A DNA stretch of 64,000 nucleotides from an uncultured bacterium (GTDB lineage: Bacteria > Desulfobacterota > Binatia > UBA1149 > CAITLU01), in contig CAITLU010000052.1 in NCBI GenBank assembly GCA_903893315.1, forward strand, positions 1-64,000. Direction: 5' to 3'. This document shows positions 1 through 9,264 of the stretch, one piece after another. The translations under genes were made by a program, and so were the position numbers. Each line of letters opens with the position of its first letter. Positions within the stretch are counted from its first letter, which is position 1. The notes under the pieces were generated by a model, which did not search any database, was not told where the DNA came from, and saw nothing but the letters and a program-made list of their open reading frames with translations.

Positions 1-45
1 AGAACCTCCGACGCGATCAAGGTGGTGCAGCTGCTGTCGGAGTAA
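1..45 (+). CDS. C-terminal tail of an unidentified protein (partial, cut by window start)
   Basis: Frame 1 reads a helix-like tail, RTSDAIKVVQLLSE, ending at TAA (43-45). The same frame then continues without another stop for about 20 protein-like codons (YEKVSWVDAVTAFLKDKSVTL) to TAG at 109-111. The real protein may therefore be longer, and the TAA may be a mutation or a sequence error. The family cannot be recognised from so short a piece. The nearby homopolymers make this end of the window suspect. Confidence 0.25.
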   Translation, partial: RTSDAIKVVQLLSE

Positions 46-265
46 TACGAGAAAGTTAGTTGGGTCGATGCGGTGACGGCCTTCCTCAAAGACAAGTCGG
101 TTACGTTGTAGGAGACCGGTACATCCACTGCCAAGGCTGCGGTCGCCGTGGCCGTTAACGTTAGAGCGGATGCGAAAAACCCGAAGAATCTCGTGCCTTT
201 CGCACGGGCGTGTTGCTTATCCATATTAATTTTTTCCCCTCAGGCTAAAGATCGATTTAGTTTGG

Positions 266-315
266 CCCCCCCCCCCCGGTTCAAGCCAGACCCGATGGGG
301 GGGGGTGGGGGGGGG
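266..315. repeat. Homopolymer pair: C12 and G9-T-G9
   Basis: A run of 12 C (266-277) is followed 19 bases later by nine G, one T and nine G (297-315). The two could pair as a hairpin downstream of the sulfate-binding gene, whose stop is at 381-383, or form a G-quadruplex. Runs like this occur nowhere else in the window and the surrounding 200-320 is locally AT-richer. A sequencing or assembly artefact at a contig end is at least as likely as a real terminator. The rest of 112-380 holds nothing I can assign. Confidence 0.5.
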
Positions 316-380
316 TACTAGTCAGAGCTATGGGTAGTGTCAATACGCGAAGAATTCTTAATGTTGTCCCGTCGCATTTT

Positions 381-1430
381 TCAGCGTCCCGGCACGTAGA
401 TCTGGTCGAAGGTCCCGCCGTCCGCGAAGTGCTCGGCCTGGGCCTTGTTCCAGCCTCCGAATTCGCCATCGATCGTCACCAGGTTGACGTTGGCGAACTG
501 CGACGCGTACCTCGCCGCGACTTCCGGGTTGCGCGGCCGGTAGTAGTGCTTCGCGGCGATCTCCTGACCTTCTGGCGAGTAGAGGTACTCGAGGTAGGCC
601 TTGGCGACCGCGACCGTTCCGTGGCGCTGGGCGACTTTTCCGACCACCGCCACTGACGGCTCGGCCAGGATGCTGATCGACGGCACGACGATCTCGACCT
701 TGCCTTCGCCCAGTTCCTTCGTGGCCAGGAAAGCTTCGTTCTCCCAGGCCAGCAGCACGTCTCCTATGCCGCGCTCCACGAAAGTGGTCGTCGAGCCGCG
801 TGCGCCCGAGTCGAGGACCGGAGCGTTCTTGTACAGCTTGGTGATGAAGTCCTTGGCCGCGGTGTCGTTGCCGTACTTGTGCCGTGCCCACGCCCACGCC
901 GCCAGATAGTTCCAGCGCGCGCCGCCGGACGTCTTCGGGTTCGGCGTGATGACCGACACGCCCGGCTTCACCAGGTCGCTCCAGTCCTTGATCCCCTTGG
1001 GGTTCCCGCTGCGCACGAGGAACACGATCGTGGATGTGTACGGAGCACTGTTGTTCGGGAGCTCGGACTGCCAGCCCTTCGGGATCAGATTTCCCTTCTG
1101 GTAGAGCACGTCGACGTCGTAGGCCAGTGCCAGGGTGACGACGTCGGCCTCGAGCCCGTCGATTACGGACCGCGCCTGCTTTCCTGAGCCGCCGTGCGAC
1201 TGCTGGATGGTGACGTCTTCTCCGGCTTTCTGTTTCCAGTACTTTGCGAAGGCGACGTTGTACTCCTGGTAAAGCTCGCGGGTCGGATCGTAGGACACGT
1301 TGAGAAGCGTCGTTTCCGACACGGCTGGACGTGGATCCACGAGCGAACCGGCGAGCACGACGGCCGCAATCGCGGCGTTGGCTGCGGTTCTCCAGTGGGT
1401 GGATGTTAGGTTCTTCTTACGCGAAAACAT
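381..1430 (-). CDS. sbp: Sulfate ABC transporter, periplasmic substrate-binding protein
   Basis: This 349-residue protein is the periplasmic receptor that delivers sulfate or thiosulfate to the CysTWA permease. It has a basic N-terminus, a hydrophobic signal segment (about residues 17-30), and then the family opening [17 protein letters not shown]. Further family blocks follow: [30 protein letters not shown], an [19 protein letters not shown] segment and a [19 protein letters not shown] end. Length and motifs fit the Sbp/CysP family; sequence alone does not separate sulfate from thiosulfate preference. It is the last gene of the minus-strand sulfate operon, 52 bases after the porin. Having the receptor at the distal end, after an outer-membrane porin, is an uncommon order. 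Confidence 0.93.
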   Translation of the reverse strand: MFSRKKNLTSTHWRTAANAAIAAVVLAGSLVDPRPAVSETTLLNVSYDPTRELYQEYNVAFAKYWKQKAGEDVTIQQSHGGSGKQARSVIDGLEADVVTLALAYDVDVLYQKGNLIPKGWQSELPNNSAPYTSTIVFLVRSGNPKGIKDWSDLVKPGVSVITPNPKTSGGARWNYLAAWAWARHKYGNDTAAKDFITKLYKNAPVLDSGARGSTTTFVERGIGDVLLAWENEAFLATKELGEGKVEIVVPSISILAEPSVAVVGKVAQRHGTVAVAKAYLEYLYSPEGQEIAAKHYYRPRNPEVAARYASQFANVNLVTIDGEFGGWNKAQAEHFADGGTFDQIYVPGR

Positions 1431-1482
1431 GATGGGTCTCCTGAATCTTTTCTGTTCGTACGGTGTGGCGATGAAGCGCCGC

Positions 1483-2928
1483 TTACCAGCCTAGCTGGAG
1501 GCGCGTCAGGAAGGCCTGCTCGTCGGGGCGATTGCCACCGCTCTTGGCGCCGCCGTCGAAGCTGGTCTGCTCGTAGTCGGCTTCGAGGCGCAGGTTCTTG
1601 TTGAGGTACCAGTTGAGGCCGACTCCCCATGATTGAGCTGCCGTCGCCGACTTGGCGGGATCTGCAAAGAGCGGGAACGCATCGTTGTCTACGTCGAGCT
1701 GTCCGTAGCGGCCGACGAGTTCCCAGGCGCCCCAGGTGCCTTTGGACAGATCGAACGGTGCGCTCGGCGTCACACCTTTGAAGGAGTTTTCCTCTCCGGT
1801 GATGATCCACGAACCGAGGACCTGCCACGCGTCGTTACTCAGGGTCTTCTTGGTAGTGTCGATCTTCACTTCCTGCGACGACACTACGTATTCGCCGAGC
1901 AGTCCGAACTGCTTGTAGTACCAGTTCGCCTGAGGGGCGAGACGGTAGTGGAGGCCATTGGCGGCGGCCGTGTTGACCGGAGTCGGAGTCGATGAACTGA
2001 GGTAGCTGAAGAAAGTCTGCTGAGCCTGGGTTTTCAGCTTGCCCAGGTCTGCGCTGCCTTTGGTGTCACCGGCGGTTGCCGCAAAACCGACGCCGAGATT
2101 TTGGAAGGGGCCGAAGTGGTTGCGCAGCGGCGTAGCGAACAGGCGTCCTTCGAACTCTTTGCCGTCAGTGACGTCGAGGTCGGAGTTGCCGCCGTCGGGC
2201 GCACCGTTGAACACGCCGACCGCGTAGCCGAGGGTGTTGTCGAAGAGATCTCCGGAAACCTGTACGCCGAGATCGCGGTTGGGCACGAGGTTGGTCGGCA
2301 ACCCACGTTCGACGAAACGGATGTCGGTTCCCGATTGCAGTCGCTCGAGGCCGACGGGTCCTTTGAACTTGCCGGCCCTGAACTTGAGTTCGGGAAGAAA
2401 GTTCAAGTCGATGTAGGCGTCCTGCAGCAGGGTCGCACCGCTGCCGAAGTCGGGCATCACACGGAATCCGTAGGTCTTGTACAGCGTACCTTCGAGGATC
2501 GGACGCACGCGGCGCAGCAGGAACGTGTCGCTGAATGTCCCGTTCGTGTCGTTCGCCACGAAGCGTGAATCGGCTTGGGCGTAGCCGCGCAGCTTGAGTT
2601 CGAAGGCCTTGTCCGGCGACGCCAGTGCGAAGCCCTTGTCGCTTGCCGTGACCACCGGTGCCTCGAGTTTCTTCTTGGCTGCGTCTTCCTCGCTGATCTC
2701 GGTCCTGCGCTGGAGGATCAGTACTTTCTGCTCGAGTTCTTCGAGTTTGGCGGCTTCGGCGGATGGCTGCGCCGCAGGCGTCGCCGCCGAAAGCGCACGC
2801 GGCTTCTTTTGCACTTCGGTCGTGGGGCGGTGCGGGGTCGGTGCCGGTTGCTCCGTCGCCGAAGCGACGGAAACGTCAAGAATGCCGACCAGGGCAAGGC
2901 CCAGGACCGACCATCGTAGGTGATTCAT
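1483..2928 (-). CDS. OprO/OprP-like outer-membrane porin in the sulfate operon
   Basis: The open frame extends to 3063, but ATG at 2928 is preferred. It has GGAG about 8 bases upstream and begins a clear signal peptide ([24 protein letters not shown]). The mature protein, about 457 residues, starts with a Pro/Ala-rich linker and a short coiled coil (about residues 55-85, [17 protein letters not shown]). It continues as a beta-barrel of the phosphate-selective porin O/P type and ends in an aromatic residue (LQLGW), as barrel proteins do. OprO/OprP family members form anion-selective channels. Its position between cysA and the sulfate-binding gene suggests it admits sulfate or an organosulfur anion; that substrate is inferred. 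146 bases separate it from cysA. Confidence 0.85.
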   Translation of the reverse strand: MNHLRWSVLGLALVGILDVSVASATEQPAPTPHRPTTEVQKKPRALSAATPAAQPSAEAAKLEELEQKVLILQRRTEISEEDAAKKKLEAPVVTASDKGFALASPDKAFELKLRGYAQADSRFVANDTNGTFSDTFLLRRVRPILEGTLYKTYGFRVMPDFGSGATLLQDAYIDLNFLPELKFRAGKFKGPVGLERLQSGTDIRFVERGLPTNLVPNRDLGVQVSGDLFDNTLGYAVGVFNGAPDGGNSDLDVTDGKEFEGRLFATPLRNHFGPFQNLGVGFAATAGDTKGSADLGKLKTQAQQTFFSYLSSSTPTPVNTAAANGLHYRLAPQANWYYKQFGLLGEYVVSSQEVKIDTTKKTLSNDAWQVLGSWIITGEENSFKGVTPSAPFDLSKGTWGAWELVGRYGQLDVDNDAFPLFADPAKSATAAQSWGVGLNWYLNKNLRLEADYEQTSFDGGAKSGGNRPDEQAFLTRLQLGW

Positions 2929-3074
2929 GACTCGAACTCCTCGAACTTTACTCGTTCGTTGCGCGCGCTTGCGGTGGTCCGGTAGGCACGTGGAAACGTT
3001 GACGAAGGCTCCAGTTGTCTGGTTGCCGCGGCGGCGGTGGGAGTTCGACTCCTCCGCGGTCATGTTCTCCTATC

Positions 3075-4133
3075 TCAGGCGAACACTCTGGCGCGTCTGA
3101 GTTTGACGAACACTGCGCTGCCCGTATTGAGGTGCAACGATTCAACGCGATCGTGAGGCACGGTCACGGCCAGTTCCTGCCCGGTCTGCATGACAAGTTC
3201 TACGCGTGAGATGGGACCGGCCGAATACACACGACGGACGGTTGCTTCGACTACCGGATGTCCATTGCGGCGCGTGTCGAGTTCTATGTCGTGAGGACGC
3301 ACGAAAATCGTGGCGCTGTCGATCGCGCCTTCCGGCGCGAGCAGTCCCGGCAGAGCGACATCACCGAGGTGGACGTGTCCGGCCTCGACGCGACCGTGAA
3401 ACTGATTCACGTCGCCGAGAAAACGCATCACGAATTCGGTGGCGGGGTGGTGGAAGATGTCTTCGGGGGTACCGATCTGTTCGATGTGCCCTTCGTTCAT
3501 CACGACGACCTGATCCGAAACCTCCAGGGCTTCGTCCTGATCGTGAGTCACGAAGACGCTGGTGACGTGGATTTCGTCGTGCAGACGTCGAAGCCACGCG
3601 CGCAGTTCCTTGCGGACTTTGGCGTCGAGCGCTCCGAACGGCTCGTCCAGAAGCAATACCTTGGGTTCCACCGCCAGCGCGCGCGCCAGCGCGATTCTCT
3701 GGCGCTGGCCGCCGGAAAGCTGGCTCGGGTAACGGTCAGCGTAGCCTTCGAGCTGCACCAGTTTCAGCAATTCGCGCACGCGATCGCGAATGTCGGCGAC
3801 CGACTTGCGGCTCTTGCGCGGCGCCACTTCGAGTCCGAAGGCGACGTTCTGGAACACCGTCATGTGGCGAAACAGCGCGTAGTGCTGAAAGACGAAACCG
3901 ACGTGACGATCGCGGACGTCGCGTCTGGCGACATCCTCGTCGTGGAAGAGTATGGCGCCGCTGCCGGCGTCGGCCTGCTCGAGGCCGGCGATGATGCGCA
4001 GCAGTGTGGTCTTGCCGGACCCGCTCGGTCCGAGCAGCGCTACCAGTTCACCGGAGGGAACTGTCAGGGTTACGTTGTTCAGAGCGCGGAAGGATCCGAA
4101 GCTCTTGGATATGCCGGTTACCTCGATGCTCAT
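3075..4133 (-). CDS. cysA: Sulfate/thiosulfate ABC transporter ATP-binding protein
   Basis: This 352-residue ATPase drives sulfate import at the inner-membrane face. The start is ATG at 4133 ([20 protein letters not shown]), overlapping the cysW stop as ATGA; upstream in-frame extension is shadow sequence inside cysW. It shows Walker [10 protein letters not shown] (35-43), Q-loop FQHYALF (about 82), signature LSGGQ (139-143), Walker B LLLDEP with Glu164, and the switch His197 in [14 protein letters not shown]-terminal TOBE-like region covers roughly residues 240-350 (FVRPHDIEL...). Length and motifs match CysA. It is translated directly after cysW. Confidence 0.95.
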   Translation of the reverse strand: MSIEVTGISKSFGSFRALNNVTLTVPSGELVALLGPSGSGKTTLLRIIAGLEQADAGSGAILFHDEDVARRDVRDRHVGFVFQHYALFRHMTVFQNVAFGLEVAPRKSRKSVADIRDRVRELLKLVQLEGYADRYPSQLSGGQRQRIALARALAVEPKVLLLDEPFGALDAKVRKELRAWLRRLHDEIHVTSVFVTHDQDEALEVSDQVVVMNEGHIEQIGTPEDIFHHPATEFVMRFLGDVNQFHGRVEAGHVHLGDVALPGLLAPEGAIDSATIFVRPHDIELDTRRNGHPVVEATVRRVYSAGPISRVELVMQTGQELAVTVPHDRVESLHLNTGSAVFVKLRRARVFA

Positions 4134-5059
4134 CGTGCGGGCTCCTCGGTCAGGTTCGAAACAATCAGAATCGGCTCGGCTGGTGCGGTAGCCGGTGCGC
4201 TCAAGCTGTAGCGTTCGACGGCCGCTTTGGCCGCCAGCGTCACCAGCGCGAGCAGGGCGAGTACCGACGCCACCGCGAAGGCCGCGGCGAAGTTGTACTC
4301 GTTGTAGAGAATCTCGATGTGAAGCGGCATCGTGTTGGTCTTGCCGCGGATGTGTCCGCTGACGACCGATACCGCGCCGAATTCGCCCATGGCGCGCGCG
4401 TTGCAGAGGATGACGCCGTACAGCAACGCCCACTTCACGTTAGGCAGGGTGACCCGCCAGAAGGTCTGCCAGCCATGCGCGCCGAGCGTGATGGCGGCTT
4501 CTTCTTCCTCGGTCCCCTGTTCCTGCATGAGAGGGATGACCTCGCGAGCGACGAACGGAAAGGTCACGAAGATCGTAGCCAGCACGATGCCCGGCACTGC
4601 GAAGATGATCTGTATGTTTTCGCTCTGCAGCCAGGGTCCGAACCATCCGTGTGCGCCGTAAAGAAGAACGTAGACCAGGCCGCTGATCACCGGTGAAACG
4701 GCGAACGGCAGGTCGATGAGCGTGAGCAGCAGGTTGCGTCCGATGAAGTCGAACTTTCCGATCGCCCACGAGGCCGCCAGGCCGAACACGAGGTTGAGCG
4801 GCACGGCGATCAAGGCCACGGCCAGCGTCAGCTTTATCGCCGACCACGCCGCGGGATCGGCCAGGCCGATGATCCACGCCTTGCTGCCGCCCTTGATTGC
4901 CTCGGCGAAGATCGCGGCCAGCGGCAGGAACAGGAAGGTCACCAGGAACACGACTGAAACGCCGATCAGCAGGCGCCGGACGAGAGCTGACTCCTGTATC
5001 GCGGGGCGCAGGACTCGGCCCGACGGATTGTGCGGATGCGGATGTGCCGAGATGGCCAT
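4130..5059 (-). CDS. cysW: Sulfate ABC transporter permease CysW
   Basis: This 309-residue inner-membrane permease forms the channel with CysT. ATG at 5059 is chosen because AGGA lies about 8 bases upstream and the start then follows the cysT stop directly; a frame open to 5095 would overlap cysT by 34 bases. Hydrophobic segments occur throughout. The EAA-loop region that contacts CysA is visible as [47 protein letters not shown]. That block, with [16 protein letters not shown], is typical of CysW. Its stop overlaps the cysA start by four bases, so it is coupled to the ATPase. Confidence 0.93.
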   Translation of the reverse strand: MAISAHPHPHNPSGRVLRPAIQESALVRRLLIGVSVVFLVTFLFLPLAAIFAEAIKGGSKAWIIGLADPAAWSAIKLTLAVALIAVPLNLVFGLAASWAIGKFDFIGRNLLLTLIDLPFAVSPVISGLVYVLLYGAHGWFGPWLQSENIQIIFAVPGIVLATIFVTFPFVAREVIPLMQEQGTEEEEAAITLGAHGWQTFWRVTLPNVKWALLYGVILCNARAMGEFGAVSVVSGHIRGKTNTMPLHIEILYNEYNFAAAFAVASVLALLALVTLAAKAAVERYSLSAPATAPAEPILIVSNLTEEPAR

Positions 5060-5061
5060 CG

Positions 5062-5904
5062 TCAGGTCCTGCGATGACGGCGCGCCGTCACCCACTGCGT
5101 GACGTTGATGAGGAACAGGATGGCGAACGAGATCATCAGCGCGCTCGCGCCCAAGGCCGTCGCGCCAGCGTAGTCGTAGTTTTCCAGCTTGGTGACGATG
5201 AGCAGAGGAACGATTTCGGTCTTCATCGGGATGTTCCCGGAGATGAAGACGACCGAGCCGTATTCTCCGATGGCGCGTGCGAACGAGAGCGCGAAGCCGG
5301 TGAGCAGGGCCGGCAGCAATGCCGGCATGATCACGCGCAGGAGTGTCTGGAGGCGGGTCGCGCCGAGGCTTGCAGCCGCTTCTTCAACTTCGAAGTCGAG
5401 GTCCTGGAGTGCGGGCTGCAGAGTGCGCACGACGAAGGGGAGTCCGATGAAGGTCAGCGCCAGGACGATGCCGGGCGGCGCGTAGGCTACATGGAAGCCG
5501 GCGGGTTCCAGGAACTGGCCGACCCAGCCGTTGCGTGAGTAGACCGCCGTGAGTGCGATGCCGGAGACCGCGGTGGGAAGCGCGAAGGGCAGGTCGATCG
5601 CCGCATCCACCAGTTTCTTGCCGGGGAAGGAGTAGCGCACCAGTGTCCACGCCACCACGAACCCGAAGGTGACGTTTAGGCTTGCTGCAATCGCAGAGGC
5701 TCCGAAGGTCAGTTGATAGGCGGCCACTACCCTCGGGCTGCTGATGGTTTCCCAGAAGGAACTCCACCCGAGTCCGGCCGCCTTGGCGAACATCGCGCTC
5801 AGCGGCAGCAGTACGATGATGCTGAGGTAGAAGACCGTGTAGCCGAGCGCCGGCCCGAATCCGGGCAGCACCGAAGGTCTCAGTATTTTCGAAGCTATGC
5901 TCAT
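5062..5904 (-). CDS. cysT: Sulfate ABC transporter permease CysT
   Basis: This 280-residue permease partners CysW. It starts [35 protein letters not shown] and has about six hydrophobic segments. It carries the CysT signature PLRFAL-like block as [26 protein letters not shown], and the EAA loop [51 protein letters not shown]. Length agrees with CysT/CysU. It lies 49 bases after the small DUF2292 gene and two bases before cysW, within one transcription unit. Confidence 0.94.
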   Translation of the reverse strand: MSIASKILRPSVLPGFGPALGYTVFYLSIIVLLPLSAMFAKAAGLGWSSFWETISSPRVVAAYQLTFGASAIAASLNVTFGFVVAWTLVRYSFPGKKLVDAAIDLPFALPTAVSGIALTAVYSRNGWVGQFLEPAGFHVAYAPPGIVLALTFIGLPFVVRTLQPALQDLDFEVEEAAASLGATRLQTLLRVIMPALLPALLTGFALSFARAIGEYGSVVFISGNIPMKTEIVPLLIVTKLENYDYAGATALGASALMISFAILFLINVTQWVTARRHRRT

Positions 5905-5953
5905 CGTTCGGGGTGCTCTTGAAATCGAAACGAAGGCGCGGTCGTTCGTGCCG

Positions 5954-6166
5954 TTACTCCTCGTTTCGCGCCGTCGCGTTTGCGGCGAAGCGCGCCCGCT
6001 GGGTCCAATCGACCTGCACCACGCGCGACCCGTGGACGGTGATCTGAACGACGCCGTAGTCGGTGCCTGCGACGTGGTGGGCCACCAGGTCCAGCCAGTC
6101 GGGCACGGCTCTGACTCCGATCCTGGTCGGCGGACCTTCGGGCCTGCCTGATGCTGCAGAACTCAT
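5954..6166 (-). CDS. Small DUF2292/YezD-family protein leading the sulfate operon
   Basis: The ATG at 6166 has a strong ribosome site, GAGGAA, 5-6 bases upstream and gives 70 residues; the frame is open to 6250 without a better signal. Residues about 20-60 carry the DUF2292 pattern: a short helix (WLDLVAHHVAG), then YGVVQITVHGSRVVQVDWTQR. This resembles the 'Y/FGxVxIxIhdGkVvqIe' core of YezD-like proteins. These are frequently encoded beside sulfate or sulfur assimilation genes, but their molecular role is not established. It is the first gene after the sigma-54 promoter, 68 bases upstream, and 49 bases before cysT. Confidence 0.8.
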   Translation of the reverse strand: MSSAASGRPEGPPTRIGVRAVPDWLDLVAHHVAGTDYGVVQITVHGSRVVQVDWTQRARFAANATARNEE

Positions 6167-6233
6167 TTTTATTTCCTCGAGACTCCGCCGCGCCAAAATG
6201 ACGCTTGGCCGCGAGTCTTGAACGGGCTTATAG

Positions 6234-6249
6234 AGCAACCCGCGTACCA
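6234..6249 (-). promoter_or_regulatory. Sigma-54 (-24/-12) promoter of the sulfate operon
   Basis: Read on the minus strand the bases are TGGTACG-CGGG-TTGCT. This matches the sigma-54 consensus TGGCACG-N4-TTGCW at all but one position, with correct spacing of the GG and GC elements. Transcription would begin near 6222-6224 and run into the DUF2292 gene at 6166. A divergent NtrC-type activator gene, whose protein carries the sigma-54 contact loop GAFTGA, begins 150 bases away. A loose inverted repeat, CGGCTtCGG-TTTG-CCGaGCCG, lies at about 6297-6317 and could be part of an activator site; that is speculative. Confidence 0.75.
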
Positions 6250-6400
6250 TTTTTCGCCACCGCCGAACCTGCTGAAAACGTTATGTATTTGAGGAGCGGC
6301 TTCGGTTTGCCGAGCCGGCCCGTCAGGGGCGCTGGCCTAAGCCGTGAAATGCGATAGCGTGCCGTCGTATTTGCTGGCCGAGCGTAGAGGAGAGACGGCT

Positions 6401-7963
6401 GTGGAAAAGTTCAGGATCCCGCTTCTGGATGTCTGGCGCGAGTCGTGTCGCCACATCGACATAGAGGAGTCGACCGCGACGATCGCGGGCCTGCTGACGG
6501 GCCGCATGCCGATCGACGGGGTGACGGTGCTCGCCTTTGACCGGCAGCGTCGGCGCCTGCTGACGCTGGCCAGAGCGCTGCGCCACGCCGCCGGCAAGGT
6601 TTCGGCGCTCGACCGTCATCTCGGTGAAGCCGAGATGACGGAACTCGATCAGTGGGCCGCCGGCGGTGAGATTCTGCGCCTGCCTCCTTCGTCGTTCGAT
6701 GGCGCGGCGCGCTTGCTGCTGCCGCCCGGCGCTACGGGGAGTTGGCTGGTGGGTGCGTTGCGCGGCGAGCACGGACCCTGCGGTGCGCTGCTGCTGCAAG
6801 CGCGCCATCGGGAGAACTTCGACGAAGGGCACGAAAGGATGGCGGCCGCTCTGCTCGAACCATTCTCGGCGGCACTCGAGAACGACAGGCGTCTGCACGA
6901 ACTCGCCGCGCTGCGCGAGGCGGCCGAGGCCGACAAACGGTCGGCTCTGGTCAGGCTCGGGCGTACCGATCTGCAAAACGTCGTCGTCGGCGCCGATGCC
7001 GGTCTTGCACCGGTCTTACAGCGCGTTTCGCTGGTTGCGCGTTCCGACATACCGGTGTTGTTGCTCGGCGAAACCGGTACCGGCAAGGAACTGATCGCCC
7101 GCGCGATCCACGATCTGTCGGCGCGCGCACACGGCCCTTTCATCCGTGTCAATTGCGGCGCCATCGCGCCGGAACTCATCGATTCGGAATTGTTCGGACA
7201 CGAGCGCGGCGCTTTCACCGGCGCGACTTCGGCCAGGCGCGGCTGGTTCGAACGTGCCGACGAAGGAACGCTTCTGCTGGACGAAGTGGGAGAGTTGCCG
7301 CTTCCCGCGCAAGTGCGGCTGCTGCGCGTCGTTCAGGAGGGGAGCTTCGAACGCGTCGGCGGCGAAAAACCAGTGAATGTCGACGTGCGCATCATCGCCG
7401 CCACCCACCGTGACCTTCCGGTCCTGGTGCAGAACGGCCGCTTTCGCGAAGATCTCTGGTACCGCATCGCCGGTTTTCCGATCGTGCTGCCGCCGCTTCG
7501 CGAGCGTCGCGCCGACATCCGCGAACTCGCCGAACACTTTGCCGAAAGAGCTGCTCTGCGCTTCGGTCTGCGCCGCGTGCGCCTGAGTGCCGATGACCTC
7601 CAACTGCTGTGCGACTACGATTGGCCCGGCAACGTGCGCGAACTCGCTTCGGTGGTCGACCGTGCCGCCATTCTCGGCGATGGCGAGACGCTCGAGATCG
7701 GCAAGGCAATCGGGATTCCCGATACGCATGTATCGCGCGCCGTCAGCGTCGACTCTGCGCAGGTGCCTGCGCCGGCAGACACGACGGTCGTCACTCTGGA
7801 GGCCGCGACTCGCGCACACATCGAACAAGCACTGCGCCGTTGCCACGGCCGTGTCGAAGGAGCGGCGGGTGCCGCTGCGGCGCTCGGCGTCAACCCGCAC
7901 ACCCTGCGCGCGCGGATGCGCAAACTCGGAATCGACTGGAGTCGCTTCCGCGACGCGTCGTAA
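6401..7963 (+). CDS. Sigma-54-dependent transcriptional activator (GAF + AAA+ + Fis-type HTH)
   Basis: GTG at 6401 is preferred because AGAGGAG (6386-6392) lies 8 bases upstream; the frame opens earlier at GTG 6344 without a ribosome site. The 520-residue protein has an N-terminal sensory region resembling GAF domains (about 20-165) and a helical linker (about 165-195). An AAA+ domain follows, with Walker A GETGTGKE (223-230), the sigma-54 loop GAFTGA (270-275), and Walker B LLLDEVGE (about 291-298). A C-terminal Fis-type HTH occupies about 485-515 (RVEGAAGAAAALGVNPHTLRARM). It lacks a receiver domain, so it probably senses a small molecule. Its divergent position beside a sigma-54 promoter argues that it activates the sulfate operon, as related activators do for sulfur-source genes in pseudomonads. 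The effector is unknown. Confidence 0.88.
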   Translation: MEKFRIPLLDVWRESCRHIDIEESTATIAGLLTGRMPIDGVTVLAFDRQRRRLLTLARALRHAAGKVSALDRHLGEAEMTELDQWAAGGEILRLPPSSFDGAARLLLPPGATGSWLVGALRGEHGPCGALLLQARHRENFDEGHERMAAALLEPFSAALENDRRLHELAALREAAEADKRSALVRLGRTDLQNVVVGADAGLAPVLQRVSLVARSDIPVLLLGETGTGKELIARAIHDLSARAHGPFIRVNCGAIAPELIDSELFGHERGAFTGATSARRGWFERADEGTLLLDEVGELPLPAQVRLLRVVQEGSFERVGGEKPVNVDVRIIAATHRDLPVLVQNGRFREDLWYRIAGFPIVLPPLRERRADIRELAEHFAERAALRFGLRRVRLSADDLQLLCDYDWPGNVRELASVVDRAAILGDGETLEIGKAIGIPDTHVSRAVSVDSAQVPAPADTTVVTLEAATRAHIEQALRRCHGRVEGAAGAAAALGVNPHTLRARMRKLGIDWSRFRDAS

Positions 7964-7968
7964 GCCGC

Positions 7969-7989
7969 GCAAGCGCGGTACGCGCTTGC
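7969..7989. terminator. Palindromic hairpin between convergent genes
   Basis: GCAAGCGCG-GTA-CGCGCTTGC is a perfect 9-bp inverted repeat with a 3-base loop. It starts six bases after the activator stop codon and faces the end of the minus-strand dehydrogenase gene. No T-run follows, so it is only a plausible termination or RNA-end structure. Confidence 0.4.
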
Positions 7990-8037
7990 TCTGCGCGCGC
8001 CGCATGCGCAGCGCAACCGCACGCGCCGCACGGGCTG

Positions 8038-9264
8038 CTACAGCGGCAAGTCGCCGGTTGCCGTACGCGTCGATTTGTCGCGTTTGTAGGCGTCGATGGT
8101 GCGTTGGGCGATGCGCCACTGGTGGACTTCGTCGGCGCCGTCGGCGAAGCGCGCCCAGCGTGCCTGCTGGGCCATGCGTGCCAGCGGCGTGTCGAGCGAG
8201 TAGCCGAGCGCACCGTGCACCTGGATGGCGCGATCGACGATGCGATTGAGAGAGTTGGCGACGAAGTGCTTGGCCATCGAGACTTCACTGCGGAAGTCGT
8301 CGCCGCGGTCGATCTTGTAGGCGGCGTGCAGCACCATCAATTTGCATTGGTACAGTTCCATCGTCGAGTCGGCGATGAGCCACTGGATGCCCTGCTTCTC
8401 AGACAGCATCGAGCCGTGCGCGAAGCGCTTGAGCGAGCGGTCGACCATCATGTCGAGCGCCACTTCGGCCTGGCCGATCCAGCGCATGCAGTGCGCCAGG
8501 CGCGCCGGGCCCAGGCGTGCCTGACCGAGCAGGTGTCCCTGTCCGCGGCCGCCGATGATGTTTTCACGGGGAATGCGCAGGTTTTCGAGGCGGATCTCGG
8601 CGTGGTTGTGATGGCCGGCCATGGTGATCACGTCGCGTACCACGTTCCATCCGGTCGAGGGCAGATCGACTAGAAAAGCCGAGTTGGCCGCCTGCGGAAT
8701 TTCCGGGTTGTCCTCGGTGCGTGCAATCAAGATTGCGAACTTGGCACCGCTGGCGCCGGAGATGAACCACTTGTGGCCGTTGACGACCCACGCGTCGCCG
8801 TCCAGCACCGCACGGGTCTGGATCAATGTCGGGTCTGAGCCGGCCACCTCTGGCTCCGTCATTGCAAAGCACGAACGCGCGACGCCGTTGCACAGCGGGC
8901 GCAGGTACTTCTCTTTCTGCGCGTCAGTGGCCCAGTGCAGCAGCGTGTGCATGTTGCCTTCGTCGGGTGCCTGCGCGTTGACCGCGTAGGGACCGTACGC
9001 CGACTTGGCGGCTTCCGCCGAGACCGCCGCCATCGCTACGTGGCCGAGTCCCATGCCGCCGTACTCTTTTGGCATGTGCGGCAACCAGAGGCCCTGGTCG
9101 TGAGCGGCGACCCGCATTTCGATGATCGACTTCACCAGGAAACGCCGGTCGCCTTCGTGTTCGGCGATGCGTGCTTCGGCGGGACGCACGACCTCGGTGA
9201 TGAACTCGCGCATCTTCAGGCGCAGCGCGTCGATCTCGGGTGGAAAGCTGAAGTCGATTGCCAT
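8038..9264 (-). CDS. Acyl-CoA dehydrogenase, ACAD10/11-like
   Basis: This 408-residue FAD enzyme oxidises acyl-CoA at the alpha-beta bond. ATG at 9264 (MAIDFSFPPEIDALRLKMRE) has AAGGA 7 bases upstream. The frame is open 200 codons further without protein-like content, so that extension is rejected. Diagnostic blocks are YGPYAVNAQAPDEGNMHTL, CFAMTEPEVAGSDPT (FAD/substrate binding), VVNGHKWFISGA and QVHGALGY. The active-site strand reads RFADGADEVHQWRIA, with Asp where classical enzymes have the catalytic Glu, as is usual for ACAD10/11 relatives. Substrate is unknown. It stands alone on the minus strand, convergent with the sigma-54 activator. A similar enzyme is encoded at 25640-26848. Confidence 0.9.
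   Translation of the reverse strand: MAIDFSFPPEIDALRLKMREFITEVVRPAEARIAEHEGDRRFLVKSIIEMRVAAHDQGLWLPHMPKEYGGMGLGHVAMAAVSAEAAKSAYGPYAVNAQAPDEGNMHTLLHWATDAQKEKYLRPLCNGVARSCFAMTEPEVAGSDPTLIQTRAVLDGDAWVVNGHKWFISGASGAKFAILIARTEDNPEIPQAANSAFLVDLPSTGWNVVRDVITMAGHHNHAEIRLENLRIPRENIIGGRGQGHLLGQARLGPARLAHCMRWIGQAEVALDMMVDRSLKRFAHGSMLSEKQGIQWLIADSTMELYQCKLMVLHAAYKIDRGDDFRSEVSMAKHFVANSLNRIVDRAIQVHGALGYSLDTPLARMAQQARWARFADGADEVHQWRIAQRTIDAYKRDKSTRTATGDLPL

Noticed and set aside
1-111. Alternative genetic code (TAA and TAG read as Gln)
   Set aside because: Many clear genes in the window end at TAA or TAG at the expected family length, so the stops at the window start are better explained by decay or error.
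3035-3070. tRNA T-arm-like GGAGTTCGACTCC
   Set aside because: No acceptor, D or anticodon arms can be built around it; it is a chance palindrome between cysA and the porin gene.
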